Below, piece by piece: positions 8,101 through 11,116 of a DNA stretch of 11,116 bases. How positions within the stretch are numbered: the stretch's first letter is position 1; every line of letters starts with the position of its first letter. The translations under genes were made by a program, and so were the position numbers. The DNA is from Lysobacteraceae bacterium (GTDB lineage Bacteria; Pseudomonadota; Gammaproteobacteria; Xanthomonadales; Xanthomonadaceae), in NCBI GenBank assembly GCA_003449515.1, contig DMHI01000168.1, positions 1 through 11,116 on the forward strand. The letters are read 5' to 3'. The notes beneath the pieces are model-generated. The model searched no databases. It was given only the letters and a program-made list of their open reading frames with translations, and was not told the origin of the DNA.

Positions 8101-8717
8101 CTGGCCCCGCCGCCGCCCACCGGCACCTCGGCGAAATGACGGATCGCGCCAGTGGCATCGCGCCGGAACAGGCCGCCACCGAAGGCGCCGAACCACATCG
8201 CGCCATCGTCGGTATGCGCCATCGCCCACACCTGTGCCGCCGCCAGTGCACCTTCCGCCGCGTCGAGCACCTGCACCGCCTGGCGCTGCGCGCCGATGTG
8301 GCCCACGCCACCGCTGGAGAACGCCAGCCAGACTTGGTCCCGGGGGTCGACGTGCAGGGTGTTGACGAGGTTGGAGGGCATGCCGCCGACGATGCCGGGG
8401 TTGTGCCGCCACACGCGCATGCCGATGCCATCGAAGCGGGCTACGCCGTCGTCGGTGGCGATCCACAGGTAGCCGGCGCGGTCCTGCGCGAGCCCGTTGA
8501 TCCGGCTCGAAGGCAGCCCCTGCTCGATGCCCAAGCGGCGGAACTGCGGCGTTTCCGGCACCGGCGTGGTGATCGCTGCGGCAGCCGGCATCGCCGGGAC
8601 CCCCGTCAGCAGCAGGCCCAGCGCGGTCAGTACGAGCAGCGCAGCCAGTCGCGCGGAACGAGCAACCGCGGGCGCGGGGCGGCGGGCGATCGACGGAGCG
8701 TGGAGTGGTGCGGGCAT
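5049..8717 (-). CDS. Hybrid sensor histidine kinase with two-component-regulator propellers, Y_Y_Y domain and receiver domain
   Basis: A 1222-residue membrane sensor. A signal peptide (about 1-47) is followed by 14 propeller blades. Their recurring W-[IV]-[GAS] strands lie near residues 85, 130, 175, 221, 261, 303, 343, 390, 435, 479, 525, 563, 610 and 655, enough for two seven-bladed propellers. A Y_Y_Y-type domain (about 680-780; RYRFRLEGYDPDW) precedes one membrane helix (about 785-808). Inside the cell come HisKA with His845 (LADLGHELRTP), HATPase with Asn962, DTGIG at 990-994 and GTGLGLA, a Gly/Ala-rich linker (1060-1095), and a receiver with Glu1104/Asp1105, phosphoacceptor Asp1148, Thr1176 and Lys1198. 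All catalytic residues are present. There is no DNA-binding or HPt domain, so the phosphate must go to a partner encoded elsewhere. The layout matches periplasmic ligand (often glycan) sensors; the ligand is unknown. ATG at 8717 is chosen because AAGGA lies nine bases upstream and a signal peptide follows directly; upstream in-frame sequence lies within the cytochrome gene on the other strand. Confidence 0.95.
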   Translation of the reverse strand: MPAPLHAPSIARRPAPAVARSARLAALLVLTALGLLLTGVPAMPAAAAITTPVPETPQFRRLGIEQGLPSSRINGLAQDRAGYLWIATDDGVARFDGIGMRVWRHNPGIVGGMPSNLVNTLHVDPRDQVWLAFSSGGVGHIGAQRQAVQVLDAAEGALAAAQVWAMAHTDDGAMWFGAFGGGLFRRDATGAIRHFAEVPVGGGGASEDVIALATAPNGMLWIGTARGLARVIDGRPEPVAVPGLDGEVVMQLGTEPDGTLWISTRSALWRRSPDGEFALSPWAVELAGVRVHGVRPDGRGGRWIHTRRGLYFADADGLRRFDHPAAIEGDYQQALVDRQGGLWFGDAEFGLVWLAGHWRSFATFSRGAEGAAVSMRQAVAFAQDAEGRVLLGGEDGHLDRLDPVSGRIEAGIEPAARFDGARLYALAFHPDGALWVGAAGRLLRRDTDGRWASWTASGDDALPPGAIDGIVPMPDGDVWIAAYGGGLQRRDARGRVELAVTPDSGHGLTAPAVDAITRGPDDALWVGNRQGLLRWNGEGFDTVIAADGGAVQAFAFAGPNELWVYRPGILQLWHRDDGRWRLVDQADSGNDGLPSAEAAGLVHDAAGRLWIFTVRGLVRFDPATRSLRRFGPGDGLPAAEFGLRPPAVLAGGTVIAGSVGGAVMFDPMAIDPDPQVAPMVIESVSVRRAEDLVTFDPVAPIVLRPDDRDLRVAVRLMAFADPAAHRYRFRLEGYDPDWVEVGAAGERLLPRQPPGMHRLDVIAAGADGRWSAPQRIEFRVLPPWWMTWWAWTAYAIAAAIAVAVVVLTLRRRLRARVEAQRVAEARRAAQQASDAKTAFLADLGHELRTPLTGVLGMTELLLKEPLTAGQRQRAETVLRAGQHLLRLVNDTLDLARIESGRLLLHDEGFDLSDAVADAVQMLRPTAEAKGVEFRVTLAPGLPPRVRGDQARLKQILLNLGGNAVKFTDRGHVELGVAPLPEGGLRIDVEDTGIGLDAEQQQRLFRRFAQADGADTQLRYGGTGLGLAISRELARAMGGDLELESRRGAGSRFTVRLPLRPETGDGLQAAGDEGRKATSAGADDRAPPTGQGNTRRRPLNVLLVEDDPIVAEVVIGLLEALGHRVHHANQALIALTLLKTERIDVGLLDLDLPAVDGFELATMIRQQGRVLPLLAITARADAVSERRARAAGMDGYLRKPVSGAMLAETLAALAASSSDTPAM

Positions 8718-8761
8718 GCGGCAACATCCTTGGTGCGGCGGGCGTGGGGCTCGCCATGCTC

Positions 8762-8776
8762 GCAACGGTGCGTTGC
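8762..8776. other. Perfect inverted repeat in the kinase/cytochrome intergenic region
   Basis: GCAACG-GTG-CGTTGC is a perfect 6-3-6 dyad in the divergent intergenic region, 45 bp before the kinase start and about 90 bp before the cytochrome b561 start. A second dyad, GCCGCG-GCCTT-CGCGGC, lies at 8785-8801. Either could bind a regulator. High GC content makes chance dyads common, so the call is weak. Confidence 0.3.
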
Positions 8777-8810
8777 CGCTGCAAGCCGCGGCCTTCGCGG
8801 CGGGCGTGAC

Positions 8811-8816
8811 TAGAAT
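8811..8816 (+). promoter_or_regulatory. Possible -10 box of the cytochrome b561 gene
   Basis: TAGAAT, one base from consensus, followed by GCGGCG. It would give a leader of about 45 bases before the ATG at 8869. No clear -35 box lies 16-18 bp upstream, where the dyad at 8785-8801 sits instead. Confidence 0.38.
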
Positions 8817-8868
8817 GCGGCGTCTGAGGCTTGCCTCCCGCCCTACCGCGAACCCTCCGGGCCCGACC

Positions 8869-9426
8869 ATGCCGATCCGCAACACCACCGAGCGCTGGGG
8901 CCATCTCAGCATCGCCCTGCACTGGATCACCGTGCTGCTGGTGCTGGGCCTCGTGGTGGTCGGCTTCGTGATGCAGGAACTGCCGAACACGCCGTTCAAG
9001 CGCGATGTCTACGCCCTGCACAAGAGCTTCGGGCTCGCTGTGCTCGGCCTCACCGCATTGCGCCTGCTGTGGCGAACGCTGCAACCCACGCCGGGCCTGC
9101 CGGGCACGATGCCGCGCTGGCAGCGTTGGGCCGCCCACACCGGCCATGCCGGGCTGTACGCGCTGCTGATCGCGATCCCGGCCAGCGGCTTCGCCTACAA
9201 CTGGGCGTCGAACTTCAGCACGCCGTTCTTCGGCGTCACGCTGCTCGAGCGCGCCGGTTCGATCGACCGCGAACTGCGCGTGCTGGCCGGCGAGGTGCAC
9301 GAGTGGGGGGTGTACGCCCTGCTCGCCCTGCTGGCGGCGCACGCCGGTGCCGCCTTCTACCACCACTACCAGCTCAAGGACCGCGTGCTCGCGCGGATGG
9401 CGCCGTGGATCAAGCCGCCGCCTTGA
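8869..9426 (+). CDS. Cytochrome b561 family protein
   Basis: A 185-residue, four-helix diheme b-type cytochrome of the bacterial CybB/YceJ type, found in the inner membrane and able to pass electrons from quinol. Helices lie at about residues 14-34, 48-68, 88-110 and 143-165. Histidines suited to ligate two hemes are His12 or His18 (RWGHLSIALHW), His51 (ALHKSFG), His144 (GEVHEWGVY) and His158 (LLAAHAGAAFYHHY). Length and motif order match the family. The start is set by the typical family opening (RNTTERWGHLSIALHW); the frame is open further upstream, but that region is the intergenic DNA and part of the kinase gene. A yceI-like gene follows after 64 bp, the same pairing as yceJ-yceI in Escherichia coli, which suggests a shared role in envelope redox or lipid-quinone handling. 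Confidence 0.93.
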   Translation: MPIRNTTERWGHLSIALHWITVLLVLGLVVVGFVMQELPNTPFKRDVYALHKSFGLAVLGLTALRLLWRTLQPTPGLPGTMPRWQRWAAHTGHAGLYALLIAIPASGFAYNWASNFSTPFFGVTLLERAGSIDRELRVLAGEVHEWGVYALLALLAAHAGAAFYHHYQLKDRVLARMAPWIKPPP

Positions 9427-9490
9427 TCATGCGGCGGTCGCGCCGCCTGTTCTCCACTCCGCCCCACACCGTGTTCTGCCGGGAATGCCC

Positions 9491-10075
9491 ATGCGTCTGC
9501 TGATCTGCGCCGTGCTCGCCGCCTCCATCTTCGTTCCGGCGTCCGCCACGCCCTCCCCAACCACCGCGCCAACCACGGCATCGGCCGCAACGGCACTCAC
9601 CCACGCGCCGGGATCGACGCTCGGCTTCGCTTCGAGTTACGACGGTGAGGCCTTCGAGGGACGTTTCGCGCGCTTCACCACCCGCATCGCCTTCGATCCC
9701 GTCAGCGCGACCGGCCGCTTCGATGTCGGCATCGACCTCGCCTCGGCCAACACCGAAAACGACGAGCGCGACGAAGTGCTGCTGGGCGAGGACTTCTTCA
9801 ACGTGCTGGCGGTGCCTCAGGCGCGCTATGTGGCCGAGCGGTTCCGCCGACTGCCCGATGGCCGCTTCGTCGCCGAGGGCACGCTGAGCCTGCGCGGCAT
9901 CAGCAGCCCCGTGCCGTTGACGTTCCGCTGGACGCCGGGCGCTGCGCCGGTGCTCGACGGCAGCGCCTCGGTGCCGCGACTGACCTTCAATGTCGGCACC
10001 GGCGACTGGGACGACACCGAGGCCCTGCCTGACGCGGTGATGGTGACGACCCGGCTTGTGCTGCGGCCGGAGTGA
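9491..10075 (+). CDS. yceI: YceI family periplasmic protein (polyisoprenoid-binding fold)
   Basis: A 194-residue secreted protein. The signal peptide (about 1-19, ending in PASA) is followed by a Thr/Ala/Pro-rich linker (20-40) and a YceI domain (about 40-192). Family features are visible: FEGRFARFTTRIAFDP, IDLASANTENDERDEVLLGEDFFNV, a TLSLRGISSPVPLTF strand pair, and a DWDDTEALPDAVMVTTRL end that corresponds to the family's closing strands. YceI proteins form a lipocalin-like barrel that binds isoprenoid chains such as quinones. ATG at 9491 is chosen because GGGA lies a few bases upstream; an in-frame ATG at 9485 adds only Met-Pro. It follows the cytochrome b561 gene on the same strand. The 64-bp gap holds a GCGGCG-GTCG-CGCCGC hairpin (9431-9446) without a T-run, so co-transcription is likely but could be attenuated. 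It ends five bases from the end of the convergent glutaredoxin-like gene. Confidence 0.92.
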   Translation: MRLLICAVLAASIFVPASATPSPTTAPTTASAATALTHAPGSTLGFASSYDGEAFEGRFARFTTRIAFDPVSATGRFDVGIDLASANTENDERDEVLLGEDFFNVLAVPQARYVAERFRRLPDGRFVAEGTLSLRGISSPVPLTFRWTPGAAPVLDGSASVPRLTFNVGTGDWDDTEALPDAVMVTTRLVLRPE

Positions 10076-10080
10076 GGCGC

Positions 10081-10311
10081 TCAGCCGCGCGCGGCGAACG
10101 CGGCCACCGCGGCGGCGTCGAAGGGCCAGCCCAGCTCGGCGCCGCTGTCCTCGTCGCGCAACACCGGCACGCGCGCGCCGTAGCGGGCCTCCAGCGTGGC
10201 GTCGCCGTCGATCCACACGCTGTCGAACTCCGGCGCACCGGCCATCGCCAGTACGTCGAGTGCGGCATCGCACAACTGGCAGTCGTCGCGCTGGTACAGG
10301 GCGAGTTTCAT
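10081..10311 (-). CDS. Glutaredoxin-like thioredoxin-fold protein
   Basis: A 76-residue protein that fits the small glutaredoxin-like family (DUF836 type). It opens with MKLALYQRDDCQLC, giving a CxxC redox motif at Cys11 and Cys14, and carries the cis-proline motif RVPVL (Pro49), followed by a final helix. The size and the order strand-CxxC-helix-strand-cisPro are typical. The partner and substrate are unknown; such proteins are cytosolic thiol-disulfide carriers. Its stop lies five bases from the end of the yceI-like gene (convergent), and its start is 48 bp from the divergent serine ammonia-lyase gene. No Shine-Dalgarno sequence is seen before the ATG, so the transcript may be nearly leaderless. 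A much longer upstream extension of this frame would run antisense to the lyase gene and is not believable. Confidence 0.9.
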   Translation of the reverse strand: MKLALYQRDDCQLCDAALDVLAMAGAPEFDSVWIDGDATLEARYGARVPVLRDEDSGAELGWPFDAAAVAAFAARG

Positions 10312-10317
10312 GGCCGG

Positions 10318-10323
10318 TAGACT
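10318..10323 (+). promoter_or_regulatory. Possible -10 box of the serine ammonia-lyase gene
   Basis: TAGACT followed by ATGGCGC, 36 bp before the lyase ATG. It lies in the 48-bp divergent gap; the opposite strand reads TAGTCT at nearly the same place, so one AT-rich step may serve both directions. No clear -35 box is visible. Confidence 0.3.
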
Positions 10324-10359
10324 ATGGCGCTCACCTGAACCCGCGCCGTCCGCACGCCC

Positions 10360-11116
10360 ATGGCCGTCAGCCTGTTCGACATCTTCAAGATCGGCATCGG
10401 GCCGTCCTCCTCGCACACCGTGGGGCCGATGCGCGCCGCGGCGCGTTTTCTCGAGCGCTGGCTGCAAGAGCCGGGCCAGCTCGGCCGGGTGGCCCGCGTG
10501 CGCGCGGAGCTCTACGGCTCGCTGGCGCTGACCGGCCGCGGCCACGGTACCGACAAGGCGGTGCTGATGGGCTTCGAGGGCCACTGGCCCGACCGGATCG
10601 ACCCCGATGTGATCCCGGGCAGCCTCGAACGCATCCGCGGCGAAAAGCGCATCCGCCTGATGGGAGCGCACGGGATCGCCTTCGACGAGAAGCGCGATCT
10701 GGTGTTCAACAAGCGCGAGAAGCTGCCGTTCCACACCAATGGCATGCGCTTCACCGCGTTCGATGCCGATGGCGAGGTGATCGCCACCCGCGATTACTAC
10801 TCGGTGGGCGGCGGCTTCGTCGTCAACCAGGACGAGGCGGCGGAAGACCGCATCGTCGCCGACACCACCGAGCTGCCGCACCCGTTCCACAGCGGCGACG
10901 AGCTGCTGGCGCGCTGCCGCGAGAGCGGGCTGTCGATCGCGCAGCTGATGTTCTCGAACGAGACGGTGTGGCGCAGCGAGGCCGAGATCCGCGCCGGCCT
11001 CGACCGGATCTGGGAGGCCATGCGCCGCTGTGTGGCGCGCGGCGTGCGCGAGGAAGGCGTTCTGCCCGGCGGCCTGAAGGTGGGGCGGCGCGCGCCGACG
11101 ATGGCGCGCGAGCTGC
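10360..11116 (+). CDS. sdaA: L-serine ammonia-lyase (5' part, cut by the window edge)
   Basis: The first 252 codons of an iron-sulfur L-serine dehydratase of the single-chain type, which converts L-serine to pyruvate and ammonia in the cytosol. The N-terminal signature SLFDIFKIGIGPSSSHTVGP is diagnostic, and RDYYSVGGGFVV fits the beta domain. The cysteines that bind the iron-sulfur cluster would lie in the missing C-terminal part and cannot be checked. The start ATG at 10360 precedes the conserved segment by only a few residues; no strong ribosome binding site is seen. It diverges from the glutaredoxin-like gene. The frame is open to the right edge with no frameshift. Confidence 0.96.
   Translation, partial: MAVSLFDIFKIGIGPSSSHTVGPMRAAARFLERWLQEPGQLGRVARVRAELYGSLALTGRGHGTDKAVLMGFEGHWPDRIDPDVIPGSLERIRGEKRIRLMGAHGIAFDEKRDLVFNKREKLPFHTNGMRFTAFDADGEVIATRDYYSVGGGFVVNQDEAAEDRIVADTTELPHPFHSGDELLARCRESGLSIAQLMFSNETVWRSEAEIRAGLDRIWEAMRRCVARGVREEGVLPGGLKVGRRAPTMAREL

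Noticed and set aside
5805..8813. Very long plus-strand open frame antisense to the kinase gene
   Set aside because: Long antisense frames are expected in very GC-rich genes. Its translation is a low-complexity Ala/Gly/Arg/His mixture without motifs, whereas the other strand shows clear domains.
8718..8999. Upstream extension of the kinase frame to an ATG at 8999
   Set aside because: It would overlap the cytochrome b561 gene and precede a good signal peptide. ATG 8717 has its own ribosome binding site.

Overview
The window looks like chromosomal DNA of a high-GC gammaproteobacterium. A Xanthomonadales-type lineage (Lysobacteraceae or Rhodanobacteraceae) is my best guess, from the very GC-rich coding style, the cytochrome b561/YceI pair, the propeller-type hybrid kinase and the kind of integron integrase. 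This is inference; no rRNA or marker gene fixes the taxon.

Region 1 (1-3161) is the integrase-proximal end of an integron. A complete integron tyrosine recombinase gene (intI, + strand, 2139-3161) sits beside an attI region with a GTTAGGC core on the minus strand at 1971-1965. To the left lie cassettes whose genes all read on the minus strand, away from intI, which is the classical arrangement. Two 73-bp attC sites (6-78 and 439-511) are 63/73 identical. They delimit a small cassette (about 12-444) with one membrane-protein gene, and an unusually long first cassette (about 445-1970) with three candidate genes and no attC that I can see between them: a four-helix membrane protein, a possible PD-(D/E)XK nuclease-like protein and a lipoprotein. 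The array continues past the left edge. The cassette DNA is visibly less GC-rich than the rest of the window, as expected for acquired DNA.

Region 2 (3263-5136) is a likely operon on the + strand: a small WGR-family protein, hemE (uroporphyrinogen decarboxylase; ATGA overlap with the preceding gene), and a membrane-anchored protein of unknown function.

Region 3 (5049-8717, minus strand) is one very large hybrid sensor histidine kinase: signal peptide, 14 propeller blades, a Y_Y_Y-type domain, one membrane helix, HisKA, HATPase and a C-terminal receiver domain. Its 3' end overlaps the preceding gene tail-to-tail by 88 bp.

Region 4 (8869-11116) holds a cytochrome b561 gene and a yceI-like gene in tandem (+), a glutaredoxin-like gene (-) and the 5' part of an L-serine ammonia-lyase gene (+), which runs off the right edge. 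These are ordinary housekeeping or envelope genes.

No stretch longer than 300 bp lacks a gene. The largest gene-free gaps are 1945-2138 (attI and the intI promoter region), 8718-8868 (a divergent intergenic region with two dyads), 1462-1593 and 3162-3262. I see no tRNA, rRNA, CRISPR array or insertion sequence.
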